Source of the DNA: Oceanobacillus manasiensis | Lineage (GTDB): Bacteria; Bacillota; Bacilli; Bacillales; Amphibacillaceae | Length of the DNA stretch: 64,000 nt | Reading direction: 5' to 3' | NCBI RefSeq assembly: GCF_000724085.1 | Contig: NZ_CCDL010000001.1 | Coordinates: 930,001 to 994,000 of the forward strand | In this document: piece after piece, positions 22,463-31,976 of the stretch | Layout of the letters: each line of letters opens with the position of its first letter | Numbering within the stretch: the stretch's first letter is position 1 | Notes under the pieces: generated by a model | Told to the model about the DNA's origin: nothing | The model's input: the letters and a program-made list of their open reading frames with translations, nothing else | Database searches by the model: none | Position numbers and translations under genes: made by a program

Positions 22463-22693
22463 ATGTTTTCTATAGGACAACTGGCAATCGTTAGTATGTT
22501 ATCGCATTTAATTTTCATCTACTTGACTTGGAGGGTGGTTCAAGCAATTAATTTTGACCCACTCATCAGAAAAGGAAGAGCCGGAGAGGCGAGAGTGTTG
22601 CTACTTCTAATAACCATAGTAGTTGGTTCAGGAGTAAGTAGATTTTTCCTGGAAATTCTTCAATGGTCAAGAGACCTAATGTTTTTGTTTTAA
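22463..22693 (+). CDS. ywzB: DUF1146 membrane protein YwzB
   Basis: 76 residues from ATG 22463 (AAGGTGG at 22451-22457). Two membrane helices at about 4-28 and 44-63 flank the conserved basic turn INFDPLIRKGRAGEARVLL, typical of the family. Function unknown. It lies directly after atpC, as in B. subtilis. Confidence 0.85.
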   Translation: MFSIGQLAIVSMLSHLIFIYLTWRVVQAINFDPLIRKGRAGEARVLLLLITIVVGSGVSRFFLEILQWSRDLMFLF

Positions 22694-22750
22694 ACAGAGA
22701 CTCTCTTAATCTAGTAAATTGTCGTGATTTGTAGTGTATGTTAGTAGTTT

Positions 22751-22798
22751 CCCCTGTACATACTATAGTTACTATAGTATGAATACGGGGGTTTTTTT
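22751..22798 (+). promoter_or_regulatory. Terminator-like hairpin ending at the ywmB start codon
   Basis: CCCC (22751-22754), GTA and an 11-bp arm CATACTATAGT (22759-22769) pair with ACTATAGTATG (22771-22781), TAC and GGGG (22787-22790). Seven T residues (22792-22798) follow and lead straight into ATG 22799. The only SD-like sequence for ywmB, GGGGG, lies in the 3' arm. The structure can both end transcription from ywzB and hide the ywmB ribosome site. Confidence 0.65.
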
Positions 22799-23506
22799 AT
22801 GAGAAAAACAGCACTACTTCTATTATTTGTTTTACTATTAACGACTAGAACAGCCACAATGGCAGACTATAACGATGAATTACTTGATATAATACATTAT
22901 ACAGAATCCATTAATCTACCTATAAATGACTGGAGCGTCACTATTCGAGAACAAGTGTCTGCTAAGAAAGCTACAGATTTAATTAAAAAAATGAAAAAAG
23001 AGGGTTTAAAGGAGACAAAAAAGGAAAAAGCAAGTAGTGTAAACTATTTGCTACATGACATACAGAATTCTACTGACGTCGACGTATATTATAATGTTAT
23101 TGTTCATAGTGGGAAAGCGGAGTTAATTGCAGTAATAGAAGGGCAAGGTTGGTCTGAAAAAACGTTGGACACATATGTTGAGAAGATCGTTAATGTGAAA
23201 AACAATTTATTCACAGATATGGCACAAACATTCGCTTGTCTAACAACAACAGATGATGCTATAATTAGTAGTGATTATTTTTTCAAAGATTTTACAAAAA
23301 AATTCGATATTCAACATCAAAGTAAGCAATTCGACAACAACGAAAATTCAGCGCATAATTTTATTTTTTACGGGTATACACCACTATGGACCCAGGAAAT
23401 AAGTCTAGACAATACACCAATGAACATACAAGTAGCTGTCACGGAGAATGCAGAAGGACATCTTACTTATACGATAGGAACACCTATCCTAATAAATGAA
23501 TATTAA
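22799..23506 (+). CDS. ywmB: YwmB/DUF1779 family secreted protein
   Basis: 235 residues with a signal peptide (residues 1-21, TALLLLFVLLLTTRTATMA). The domain pattern (strand-helix repeats, VDVYYNVIVHSGKAELIAVI and DMAQTFACLTT) and the position just before murA fit YwmB, whose crystal fold resembles the TATA-box-binding protein. Function unknown, thought to be envelope related. Translation may be limited by the upstream hairpin. Confidence 0.75.
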   Translation: MRKTALLLLFVLLLTTRTATMADYNDELLDIIHYTESINLPINDWSVTIREQVSAKKATDLIKKMKKEGLKETKKEKASSVNYLLHDIQNSTDVDVYYNVIVHSGKAELIAVIEGQGWSEKTLDTYVEKIVNVKNNLFTDMAQTFACLTTTDDAIISSDYFFKDFTKKFDIQHQSKQFDNNENSAHNFIFYGYTPLWTQEISLDNTPMNIQVAVTENAEGHLTYTIGTPILINEY

Positions 23507-23540
23507 TATTATGAAATTGGATCTGAAGGAGATTTGAAAT

Positions 23541-24869
23541 ATGGAAAAAATCATCGTAAGAGGCGGACACCAATTGAACGGCACCGTTAAAGTGGAAGGT
23601 GCGAAGAACGCCGTATTACCTGTTCTAGCCGCAAGCCTTATTGCAAGTGAAGGGAAAAGCGTTATTACAGAAGTCCCTGAACTAGCTGATGTATATACTA
23701 TAAATCAAGTATTAAGCAATATGAATGCTGATGTGAAATTTGAGAACAACACTGTAACGGTAGATGCCTCCCAAAAATTAAAGACAGAGGCACCTTTTGA
23801 GTATGTTCGAAAAATGCGCGCATCTGTATTAGTACTTGGACCATTACTTGCACGATATGGCCATGCGAATGTAGCAATGCCAGGTGGGTGTGCGATTGGG
23901 TCTCGTCCGATAGACCTTCATTTAAAAGGTTTTGAAGCTATGGGAGCTGAAGTCCATGTTGGAAATGGTTTCGTTGAAGCACATGTTAACGGACGTCTTA
24001 AAGGTGCAAAAATTTACCTCGATATGCCAAGTGTTGGTGCCACAGAGAATATTATGATGGCCGCTGCGCTTGCTGAAGGAAAGACCATTCTTGAAAACTG
24101 TGCGAAAGAACCAGAAATCGTAGACCTAGCTAACTATCTGAACAAAATGGGTGCAAAAATTATCGGTGCAGGTACGGAAACGATCCGCATTGAAGGCGTA
24201 GAAAAATTATACGGTACGGAACACGCTATTATTCCTGACAGAGTAGAAGCTGGTTCGTTTATGGTTGCAGCAGCAATTACTGGAGGAAATGTCTTAATTG
24301 AAAATGCAGAAAGTGAACATTTACGTTCTGTTATTTCAAAACTTGAGGAGATGGACGTAACCGTAACAGAGGAAAATGGTGGCGTTCGAGTAATTGGTCC
24401 AAAGACTTTGAAAGCAACGGATATTAAAACGTTGCCACATCCAGGCTTTCCTACTGATATGCAATCCCAAATGATGTCACTTATGTTATGTGCAGAAGGT
24501 ACAAGTGTTATTACGGAAACGGTCTTTGAAAACCGCTTTATGCATGTAGAAGAGTTTCGCCGAATGAATGCAAAGATGAAAATAGAAGGCCGCAGTGTAT
24601 TCATTGAAGGTCCTAGTGACTTACAAGGAGCGGAAGTCGCTGCAACTGACCTTCGTGCTGCTGCTGCATTAATTCTTGCTGGATTACGTGCAGATGGCTA
24701 CACAAGGGTTACGGAACTCAAGCATCTCGATCGTGGCTATGTAAACTTTGCCGGTAAGCTTGCTTCACTTGGTGCAGATATTGATCGAGTGGATGAAAAT
24801 GGTAATTCCATCGAACCTTTTGTACAGGTAGAGGTTCAAGAAAATGATTACGTGGCTAAACTGTCTTAA
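23541..24869 (+). CDS. murA: UDP-N-acetylglucosamine 1-carboxyvinyltransferase
   Basis: Adds enolpyruvate from PEP to UDP-GlcNAc, the first committed step of peptidoglycan synthesis. 442 residues. The PEP/fosfomycin-binding cysteine lies in [15 protein letters not shown] near residue 117; [16 protein letters not shown] at the N-terminus and [18 protein letters not shown] near 305 are family signatures. In B. subtilis murAA precedes spoIID directly; here the dpp-ykf operon lies between them. Confidence 0.97.
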   Translation: MEKIIVRGGHQLNGTVKVEGAKNAVLPVLAASLIASEGKSVITEVPELADVYTINQVLSNMNADVKFENNTVTVDASQKLKTEAPFEYVRKMRASVLVLGPLLARYGHANVAMPGGCAIGSRPIDLHLKGFEAMGAEVHVGNGFVEAHVNGRLKGAKIYLDMPSVGATENIMMAAALAEGKTILENCAKEPEIVDLANYLNKMGAKIIGAGTETIRIEGVEKLYGTEHAIIPDRVEAGSFMVAAAITGGNVLIENAESEHLRSVISKLEEMDVTVTEENGGVRVIGPKTLKATDIKTLPHPGFPTDMQSQMMSLMLCAEGTSVITETVFENRFMHVEEFRRMNAKMKIEGRSVFIEGPSDLQGAEVAATDLRAAAALILAGLRADGYTRVTELKHLDRGYVNFAGKLASLGADIDRVDENGNSIEPFVQVEVQENDYVAKLS

Positions 24870-24901
24870 TACGAATCAAATATAGGATCCAAAATATGTA
24901 G

Positions 24902-24931
24902 AGCAGGAGAATTTATTTCTTCTGCTTTTTT
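24902..24931 (+). terminator. Terminator after murA
   Basis: AGCAGGAGAA pairs with TTCTTCTGCT (one mismatch), followed by TTTTT. The next 180 bases hold no clear gene. Confidence 0.8.
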
Positions 24932-25119
24932 GTATGATAAAATTTTTAATTAAATTATTCTTAATAGTGTGAATTTTAATTTAATAAAAGGTATCCTTAA
25001 TCATTATGAGTGTTTAAATCATGTGCTTAGAAGAAGAACTAGCTGGACCACAATACATAAAGGTTGTTGCATAAACGAAATATTTGTCAGAATTCTGTCT
25101 TTTATTTTTGTTAAATATA

Positions 25120-25140
25120 TGTTAAAATTGAGAGAAAATT
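25120..25140 (+). promoter_or_regulatory. Extended -10 promoter and CodY-like box of the dpp operon
   Basis: TGTTAAAAT (25120-25128) is an extended -10. It overlaps AATTGAGAGAAAATT (25126-25140), which matches the CodY consensus AATTTTCWGAAAATT at 12 of 15 positions. The B. subtilis dpp operon is known to be CodY-repressed, so nutrient control is likely conserved. A perfect palindrome CAGAATTCTG lies just upstream. Confidence 0.6.
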
Positions 25141-25171
25141 GATAACAATTCAAAAAGAAGGGGCAGACTTC

Positions 25172-25996
25172 ATGAAGTTATATTTATCGGTAGATATGGA
25201 GGGGATTACCGGTCTACCTGACTATACATATGTAGATTCAAGTAAACATAATTATGAACGTGCTAGAAAAATAATGACCGAGGAAACAAATTACGTAATT
25301 GAAGCAGCTTTTCAACAAGGGTGTACGGAAATTGTGGTAAATGATAGCCATTCTAAAATGAATAACCTATTAATTGAAGCGCTTCATCCTGAGGCTTATT
25401 TAATAACAGGTGATGTAAAACCATATTCTATGATGCAAGGGCTAGATGAGTCATTTGATGGAGCAATATTTGTCGGGTATCATGCACGGGCTGGCCAATT
25501 CGGTGTAATGTCTCATGCGATGATACATGCGGTTCGAAATTTTTATATTAATGACCATGTCATCGGTGAAATGGGACTGAATGCTTATTTAGCCGGTTAT
25601 TATAATGTACCATTACTTATGGTGACAGGAGATGATCAGGCAGCTAAGGAAGCTGAAGATCTTATTCAGGGAATTAGTACTGCTGCAGTAAAGTCATCCA
25701 TTTCTCGCTCTGCGGTTAAAAGTCTTTCTCCGAAAAAAGCAGGGGAACTTTTAACTAAACAGGTAGGAGTTGCTTTAGAAAATAGGCAAAAGGTACAGCC
25801 TCTTATCCCACCAGAAAAACCTGTGCTTCGAATAGAGTTTACGAACTACGGACAAGCGGAATGGGCAAACCTGATGCCAGGTACGGAGATAGAGAAAGGA
25901 ACCACCATTGTACGATTTGAAGCTAAAGATATGAAGGAAGCATATCAGGCAATGCTTGTGATGACAGAGCTAGCTATGAATACAACATTTTCCTAG
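25172..25996 (+). CDS. dppA: D-aminopeptidase DppA
   Basis: Zinc-dependent M55 peptidase that releases N-terminal D-amino acids, such as D-Ala-D-Ala products, in the cytoplasm. 274 residues from ATG 25172 (AGAAGGGG 8 bases upstream). All expected metal and catalytic positions are present: Asp8, Glu10, His60, His104, His115 and Glu133. First gene of the dppABCDE-ykfABCD unit, spaced 15 bases from dppB. Confidence 0.95.
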   Translation: MKLYLSVDMEGITGLPDYTYVDSSKHNYERARKIMTEETNYVIEAAFQQGCTEIVVNDSHSKMNNLLIEALHPEAYLITGDVKPYSMMQGLDESFDGAIFVGYHARAGQFGVMSHAMIHAVRNFYINDHVIGEMGLNAYLAGYYNVPLLMVTGDDQAAKEAEDLIQGISTAAVKSSISRSAVKSLSPKKAGELLTKQVGVALENRQKVQPLIPPEKPVLRIEFTNYGQAEWANLMPGTEIEKGTTIVRFEAKDMKEAYQAMLVMTELAMNTTFS

Positions 25997-26011
25997 AGGG
26001 GGCAGGCACAT

Positions 26012-26944
26012 ATGCTGAAGTACATAGCAAAACGATTACTGATTATGGCTGTTACACTCTGGGTCATTGTTACGCTTACCTTTATATTAATGATCTCTAT
26101 TCCAGGCTCGCCACTAAACAGTGAACGAAACACAAATGAAGTTGTACAGGCAAATTTAGAAGCGCATTATAATCTCGACGAGCCATACTACGTACAATAT
26201 ATGCTTTACATAAAATCAATTGTAACCTTTGATTTTGGTCCATCTATTAAACAGCCGAACCAGACAGTAAATGATTTGCTAGGCAGGGGATTTCCAATCT
26301 CCTTTGAGCTAGGCATTATTACGATTATAGTGGCATTAATTTCAGGAATTACGCTTGGAATTCTTGCAGCATTACGTCATAACGGTATCATTGATTATCT
26401 GGCAATCAGTCTAGCAGTGCTAGGTATATCAATTCCCAATTTCGTCCTAGCAACATTATTAATTCAAAAATTAGCTGTAGATTGGAACATATTACCACCT
26501 GCTACATGGTCAAGCCCAGCGCATATGGTGTTACCAGTTATTGCGTTGGCAACAGGTCCAATGGCAATTATTGCACGGCTGACTCGCTCCACTATGCTGG
26601 AGGTTCTGACACAGGATTATATTAAAATGGCAAGAGCAAAAGGTCTATCGCCTTGGAAGATCGTCTTAAAGCACGCATTGCGTAATGCATTAATGCCTGT
26701 TGTAACGATCATGGGAACTCTACTTGCCGGAATATTAACGGGTACGTTTGTTATTGAAAAAATATTCGCGATACCTGGAATGGGTCGCTATTTTGTGGAA
26801 AGCATAAATCAACGTGATTATCCGGTAATTATGGGAACAACCGTTTTTTACAGCGCCTTTTTAATATTCATGCTCTTCCTAGTAGATATCGTTTACGGTA
26901 TTTTAGATCCAAGAATTAAGCTGCACAAGAAGGGAGGGGCTTAG
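26012..26944 (+). CDS. dppB: Dipeptide ABC transporter permease DppB
   Basis: 310 residues with six predicted membrane helices. The EAA loop that contacts the ATPases reads YIKMARAKGLSPWKIVLKHA near residue 205. The N-terminus (MLKYIAKRLLIMAVTLWVIV) is typical of the DppB/OppB family. One base separates its stop from dppC. Confidence 0.95.
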   Translation: MLKYIAKRLLIMAVTLWVIVTLTFILMISIPGSPLNSERNTNEVVQANLEAHYNLDEPYYVQYMLYIKSIVTFDFGPSIKQPNQTVNDLLGRGFPISFELGIITIIVALISGITLGILAALRHNGIIDYLAISLAVLGISIPNFVLATLLIQKLAVDWNILPPATWSSPAHMVLPVIALATGPMAIIARLTRSTMLEVLTQDYIKMARAKGLSPWKIVLKHALRNALMPVVTIMGTLLAGILTGTFVIEKIFAIPGMGRYFVESINQRDYPVIMGTTVFYSAFLIFMLFLVDIVYGILDPRIKLHKKGGA

Positions 26945-26945
26945 T

Positions 26946-27893
26946 ATGGAACAAAACAATATGAAGCGTTCTCCTGGTAACATCCCTGATGAATGGTTTT
27001 CATGGAAGGGAAAGGATACCGAAGCTGCTGAAACAGTTGCTCGTCCATCCCTATCATATTGGCAAGATGCATGGCGCAGACTAGTAAAAAATAAACTGGC
27101 TATGGCTGGGTTACTATTCCTAGTTTTGCTTGCACTTTTTGCCATATTTGGCCCTATCTTATCTCCTTACGAGGTAAACAAGCAGGATTTGCCAAACCAG
27201 TATCAGCCACCATCCTCCGACCATTGGTTTGGAACAGATAACGCAGGAAGAGACGTGTTCACACGCACATGGTATGGTGCTCGTATTTCCTTGTTCGTTG
27301 GTTTGATGGCAGCACTTATTGATTTATCAATCGGAATAATTTATGGTGGTCTTTCTGGATACAAGGGTGGCCGCACAGATAATATTATGATGCGTATCAT
27401 TGAAGTCCTTTACGGGCTACCTTATTTACTAGTTGTTATTCTTTTGTTAGTTGTATTAGGTCCAAGTTTAAGTACGATTATCATTGCATTGACGGTAACA
27501 GGGTGGGTTGGAATGGCCCGAATAGTGCGAGGGCAAGTTCTGCAGATTAAAAACTATGAATTTGTCCTCGCTTCCAAGTCGTTTGGTACAAAGACACCTC
27601 GGATTATCCGAAAAAACCTGTTACCGAATACAATGGGGCCAATTATTGTTCAAATGACACTGACGGTTCCGAGTGCCATATTTGCAGAGGCTTTCCTAAG
27701 TTTTCTCGGTCTTGGTATACAGGCTCCCTTTGCAAGCTGGGGTGTAATGGCAAATGATTCGTTAGGTGCCATCCTGTCTGGGAATTGGTGGACCTTGTTC
27801 TTCCCAGCATTTTTCATATCCTTTACGATGTTTGCATTTAATGTATTAGGTGATGGACTACAGGATGCCCTGGATCCAAAACTGAGGAAGTAG
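26946..27893 (+). CDS. dppC: Dipeptide ABC transporter permease DppC
   Basis: 315 residues. OppC-type N-terminal segment (YWQDAWRRLVKNKLAMAGLL) precedes the first helix, and the cytoplasmic loop YEFVLASKSFGTKTPRIIRK is the EAA motif. Forms the membrane channel with DppB. Confidence 0.95.
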   Translation: MEQNNMKRSPGNIPDEWFSWKGKDTEAAETVARPSLSYWQDAWRRLVKNKLAMAGLLFLVLLALFAIFGPILSPYEVNKQDLPNQYQPPSSDHWFGTDNAGRDVFTRTWYGARISLFVGLMAALIDLSIGIIYGGLSGYKGGRTDNIMMRIIEVLYGLPYLLVVILLLVVLGPSLSTIIIALTVTGWVGMARIVRGQVLQIKNYEFVLASKSFGTKTPRIIRKNLLPNTMGPIIVQMTLTVPSAIFAEAFLSFLGLGIQAPFASWGVMANDSLGAILSGNWWTLFFPAFFISFTMFAFNVLGDGLQDALDPKLRK

Positions 27894-27901
27894 GTGACGA
27901 A

Positions 27902-28903
27902 ATGGAAAAAATACTTGAGGTAAAGGACCTACATGTAACCTTCCGTACATATGGTGGAACGGTAAAAGCAGTAAGAGGTGTCGATTTTCATTTAAATAAA
28001 GGCGAAACACTCGCAATCGTAGGGGAATCTGGTTGTGGGAAAAGTGTAACGTCGAATGCAATTATGCGACTTATCCCTAACCCACCTGGCAAAATATCAA
28101 ACGGATCAATTCGATTCAAAGAGAAAGAGATTACGAGATTGTCAGAGAAACAGATGCGGTCAATTCGAGGTGTGGATATCTCCATGATTTTTCAAGACCC
28201 GATGACTGCCTTAAACCCTACCTTAACCATTGGCACACAGTTAGTTGAGGGGCTGCAACAACATCGAAAGATTTCACCTACTGAGGCCAAGGCAAAGGCA
28301 CTTGATATGCTAGAGCTTGTTGGGATTCCAAACGCTACGGAACGTTTGAAACAGTATCCACATCAGTTTAGTGGGGGTATGCGCCAGCGGATTGTCATTG
28401 CGATGGCTCTCATTTGTGATCCAGAGCTTTTAATAGCAGATGAGCCCACAACTGCACTTGATGTTACGATTCAGGCACAGATTTTGGAGCTTTTCGAAAG
28501 AATACAAGAGTCTACAGGCGTATCGATCATTTTAATTACACACGATTTAGGTGTAGTAGCTAAAATAGCTGATCGTGTTGCCGTGATGTATGCCGGAAAG
28601 ATTATCGAGGTTGGAACTAAAAGAGAGATTTTCTATGAATCGCAGCATCCTTATACGAAGGGGCTACTCAACTCGGTACCACGGCTCGACCTACAAGGCG
28701 AGAAACTAACGCCTATTGATGGAACACCACCTGATTTATTCTCGCCTCCAGAGGGATGCCCTTTTACTGCAAGGTGTCCATTCGCCATGGAGGTGTGTGA
28801 TAATGTTTACCCTGTAACTACAGCTCGGTCTGATTCACATAAGGTGGACTGCTGGTTGCAGGATGAAAGGGCAAAGCAGTTATTGGCAACTGCCGAAAAA
28901 TAA
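27902..28903 (+). CDS. dppD: Dipeptide ABC transporter ATPase DppD
   Basis: 333 residues. Walker A GESGCGKS, signature FSGGMRQR and Walker [13 protein letters not shown], then the C-terminal oligopeptide-ATPase extension with the Cys-rich [14 protein letters not shown] motif. It probably pairs with YkfD, encoded at the other end of the operon. Confidence 0.96.
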   Translation: MEKILEVKDLHVTFRTYGGTVKAVRGVDFHLNKGETLAIVGESGCGKSVTSNAIMRLIPNPPGKISNGSIRFKEKEITRLSEKQMRSIRGVDISMIFQDPMTALNPTLTIGTQLVEGLQQHRKISPTEAKAKALDMLELVGIPNATERLKQYPHQFSGGMRQRIVIAMALICDPELLIADEPTTALDVTIQAQILELFERIQESTGVSIILITHDLGVVAKIADRVAVMYAGKIIEVGTKREIFYESQHPYTKGLLNSVPRLDLQGEKLTPIDGTPPDLFSPPEGCPFTARCPFAMEVCDNVYPVTTARSDSHKVDCWLQDERAKQLLATAEK

Positions 28904-28922
28904 GACAAAGGGGGCAATAAAG

Positions 28923-30572
28923 ATGAAAAAGAAGTTACTAGTTTTTCTAATGGCTGCTATGGCAATATTTGTTTTGGCAGCATGTACTGCAAATGAAGAT
29001 GCAGGAACAGAGACGAATGAGGAAGAGGAAAATACTGGAGAAGAGGAAAACACAGCTTCAGGTGAAAAAGTATTGTACATGAATAACGGAACAGAGCCAA
29101 CTTCATTTGACCCTGCAGTAGGGTTTGATGCCGTTTCATGGAATCCATTAAATAACTTAATGGAAGGATTAACACGTTTAGGTGAGGATGATACTCCTCA
29201 GGCTGCGATTGCAGAGGACTGGGATTTATCAGACGATGGAACAGTCTATACTTTTCACATTCGTGAAGATGCCAACTGGTCTAATGGCGACCCAGTTGTG
29301 GCCGAAGACTTTGTTTTTGCTTGGGAACGCTTGCTAAACCCAGAGACAGGTTCAGCAGCTGCTTTCTTAGGTTACTTTATTGAAGGTGGAGAAGCATATA
29401 ACAGTGGAGAAGGTTCTGCAGAAGACCTAGGAATCGAAGCAGTAGATGAGAAAACATTCGAAGTAACCTTGGCAGAACCAACTGGGTATTTTCTACACGT
29501 CATATCCAATCCTGCTTTCTTCCCAGTAAACGCTGCTGTTGCAGAGGAAAACTCAGAATGGTTTGCAGAAGCAGATTCGTTTGTGTCAAACGGGCCATTT
29601 ACTTTGGAATCATGGGAACATGATAGTGAAATGGTTTTCGTTAAAAACGAAGAATATTGGGATGCAGATACTGTGAAGTTAGATAAAGTTCACTGGGCAA
29701 TGGTTAATGACACGAATACAGAATACCAAATGTTTGAAGCAGGGGAACTTGATGTAACCGAACTTCCATCAGAGATGGCGGAACAATTAATAGACGAAGA
29801 GAATGTTGTCATAAAAGATCAAGCTGGATTATATTTCTATCGTTTTAACGTAACAGAAGAGCCTTTCCAAAATGCGAAGATCCGTAAAGCCTTCGCGCTG
29901 GCTGTTAACCAACAGGACATAGTGGAATATGTAACGAAAAATGGTGAAGAAGCCGCAACAGCATTTGTATCTCCTGGTTTCGAGAGCCCTTCTGGTAATG
30001 ATTTCCGAGATGAAAATGGAGATTTAGTTGAGTACAACCCAGAAGAGGCAAAACAGCTGTTAGAAGAGGGGATGGAGGAGGAAGGCTATGATGAGCTTCC
30101 GGAAGTTACACTATCCTACAGCACAAGTGATGCCCATAAAGCGATAGCAGAGACAATGCAGAGTGCATTCTCAGAGAATCTTGGTATTGATGTTGTATTA
30201 GAGAATACGGAAGCTAGTGTGTTCCTAGATGATCAAAAAGCATTAAATCATCAGCTTTCCAGAAGTTCTTTCATCTTTGACTACGGTGATCCGGTAAACT
30301 TCCTAGAAAGCTTTATAACTGATTCTTCTATGAACCGTACTGGCTGGTCAAACGAGGAATATAATGAGTTAATTGCCAACGCAAAATCGGAATCAGATGA
30401 GGAACAACGTTGGGAATATATGTATGAAGCAGAAAGACTATTAGCTGAAGAAATGCCAATCTTCCCAATCCACTACTATAACCAGGTGCATATGTACAGT
30501 GATCCTGTTTCAGGTATTGTGCGTCACCCAGTAGGCTATGTAGAACTAAAATGGGCAGATAAAAGCGAATAA
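28923..30572 (+). CDS. dppE: Peptide-binding lipoprotein DppE
   Basis: 549 residues from ATG 28923, after AAAGGGGG. A lipoprotein signal ends in the lipobox LAAC (Cys near residue 20), followed by an acidic Glu/Thr-rich linker and an SBP_bac_5 domain (NGTEPTSFDPAVGFDA, LVNPETGS-like LLNPETGSAAAF, NNAKIRKAFA-like QNAKIRKAFALAVN). Captures peptides outside the membrane; by operon context these are murein tripeptides or dipeptides. Confidence 0.94.
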   Translation: MKKKLLVFLMAAMAIFVLAACTANEDAGTETNEEEENTGEEENTASGEKVLYMNNGTEPTSFDPAVGFDAVSWNPLNNLMEGLTRLGEDDTPQAAIAEDWDLSDDGTVYTFHIREDANWSNGDPVVAEDFVFAWERLLNPETGSAAAFLGYFIEGGEAYNSGEGSAEDLGIEAVDEKTFEVTLAEPTGYFLHVISNPAFFPVNAAVAEENSEWFAEADSFVSNGPFTLESWEHDSEMVFVKNEEYWDADTVKLDKVHWAMVNDTNTEYQMFEAGELDVTELPSEMAEQLIDEENVVIKDQAGLYFYRFNVTEEPFQNAKIRKAFALAVNQQDIVEYVTKNGEEAATAFVSPGFESPSGNDFRDENGDLVEYNPEEAKQLLEEGMEEEGYDELPEVTLSYSTSDAHKAIAETMQSAFSENLGIDVVLENTEASVFLDDQKALNHQLSRSSFIFDYGDPVNFLESFITDSSMNRTGWSNEEYNELIANAKSESDEEQRWEYMYEAERLLAEEMPIFPIHYYNQVHMYSDPVSGIVRHPVGYVELKWADKSE

Positions 30573-30658
30573 TTTATCTTATAAAAAGATTAAGGTTGCA
30601 ATAAAGTTTTTCACTATTACCTCTGAGACGAATAATTAACAAAGCATTAGGAACCTAA

Positions 30659-30760
30659 GGAAAATACTGCGCATTCCTGGGGCGGCTGGTATGCCTGTGT
30701 ATGTTACACAATACGGGGGCATACCGAGGCCTTACCTCCCCAAGGAATCTACATATTTTC
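30659..30760. repeat. Long imperfect palindromic element between dppE and ykfA
   Basis: Nested arms: GAAAATA (30660-30666)/TATTTTC (30754-30760), ATTCCT and GGGG (30673-30682)/CCCC-A-AGGAAT (30738-30748), GGTATGCC (30688-30695)/GGCATACC (30718-30725), and TGTGTA/TACACA at the tip. It sits alone in a 468-base gap inside the operon. It begins like the repeat at 43473 (GGAAAAT, GCGCA, ATTCC), so it may be a mobile or RNA hairpin element. The rest of the gap has only short inverted and direct repeats (for example TTCATAATTG twice) and a lone TATAAT at 30962. Confidence 0.6.
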
Positions 30761-31040
30761 TCAGCTGAATAGTGTTTCGTCATGGGATTGGTTTAGCACG
30801 CTGAGCGAATTCGAACACTAGATAATAGTCTTCGAATACGTTCGGCGTTTGCTTTCTCCAAGTTCATTCGTCCCAGCTTCAAACCTATACATACATACAT
30901 AATACATAAGGATTCATAATTGGCGGTTGTTAGCCGTTCTCTATTAAACATAGCAATCAACTATAATAGTAGTTCATAATTGATTATCGCTCTGAGGATA
31001 TAGTTAAGGAATTCTAAAAGGAAAAGAGAGTTGGGGTATC

Positions 31041-31958
31041 ATGATTTGTCCAGAAAAGCTGCAAAAAGGTGATCACGTTGGGATAATTGCACCAGCTGGC
31101 CCAATAGATAACGAAAAAATACAGGTTGCAGTTCCTTTTTTTGAAAAGTTGGGACTCCAACCAATACTTGGGAAGTATATACAGCAAAAAAATGGCTACC
31201 TTGCTGGAACCGACCAACAACGGTTGGAAGATCTACATGACATGTTTGCAGACCCTAGTATTAAAGCGATCATTTGTGCACGCGGAGGATATGGTACTGG
31301 ACGAATCGCTGCAAACCTTGATTATGAGCTAATCAAGCAAAACCCTAAAATTTTTTGGGGTTATAGTGATATTACTTATTTACATACAGCAATAAGGCAA
31401 AAAACAGATCTCGTAACATTTCATGGACCAATGGTTGTCTCAGATATAGCGAGGAACGAGTTTGATTCGCTTTCTGCTTCCCGGTTTAGCCAACTGTTTA
31501 AATCGGACACTTACACGTACACAGAGGAAATTTCCCCCCTACATGTTATCTCACCTGGAGAAGCAGAAGGTGAGATTGTTGGTGGGAACCTTTCCTTACT
31601 AGTTAGTACATTAGGAACTCCTTACGAAATAGATACAAAGGATAAAATCTTGTTTATAGAAGATATTGGTGAAGAACCATACAAGGTGGATGGGATGCTG
31701 AACCATCTCCGTGTAGCTGGAAAGCTTGAAGAAGTTGCTGGGATTGTGGTGGGTGACTTCGCAAATGCAACACCAACCCTCGATTCTAGTTTCACGCTAC
31801 AAGAGGTTTTGGATGATTATTTTCATGCACTGGGAAAACCTGTGCTTTCCGGATTTAAGATAGGGCACTGCTTCCCACATGTTGCCGTACCATTTGGTGT
31901 TACTGCAAAGCTTTCCAGCAATAAAAAAACACTTAAGATAGAGCCGGGTGTTCGTTAA
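31041..31958 (+). CDS. ykfA: LD-carboxypeptidase YkfA
   Basis: 305 residues, family S66. The nucleophile is Ser109 in FWGYSDITYLH; ARGGYGTGRI near residue 80, the Glu region IEDIGEEPYK and the His region FKIGHCFPHVAVPFG complete the Ser-Glu-His set. Cleaves between L- and D-residues, removing the terminal D-Ala from murein tetrapeptides in the cytoplasm. Confidence 0.93.
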   Translation: MICPEKLQKGDHVGIIAPAGPIDNEKIQVAVPFFEKLGLQPILGKYIQQKNGYLAGTDQQRLEDLHDMFADPSIKAIICARGGYGTGRIAANLDYELIKQNPKIFWGYSDITYLHTAIRQKTDLVTFHGPMVVSDIARNEFDSLSASRFSQLFKSDTYTYTEEISPLHVISPGEAEGEIVGGNLSLLVSTLGTPYEIDTKDKILFIEDIGEEPYKVDGMLNHLRVAGKLEEVAGIVVGDFANATPTLDSSFTLQEVLDDYFHALGKPVLSGFKIGHCFPHVAVPFGVTAKLSSNKKTLKIEPGVR

Positions 31959-31976
31959 GGAAGTGGAGGAGATACA

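Noticed and set aside
24134-24604. 156-codon minus-strand frame inside murA
   Set aside because: Shadow of a strongly conserved gene; no SD and no recognisable domain.
25018-25074. Short frame MCLEEELAGPQYIKVVA upstream of dppA
   Set aside because: Only 17 residues, no SD, no sign of selection; at most a remnant.
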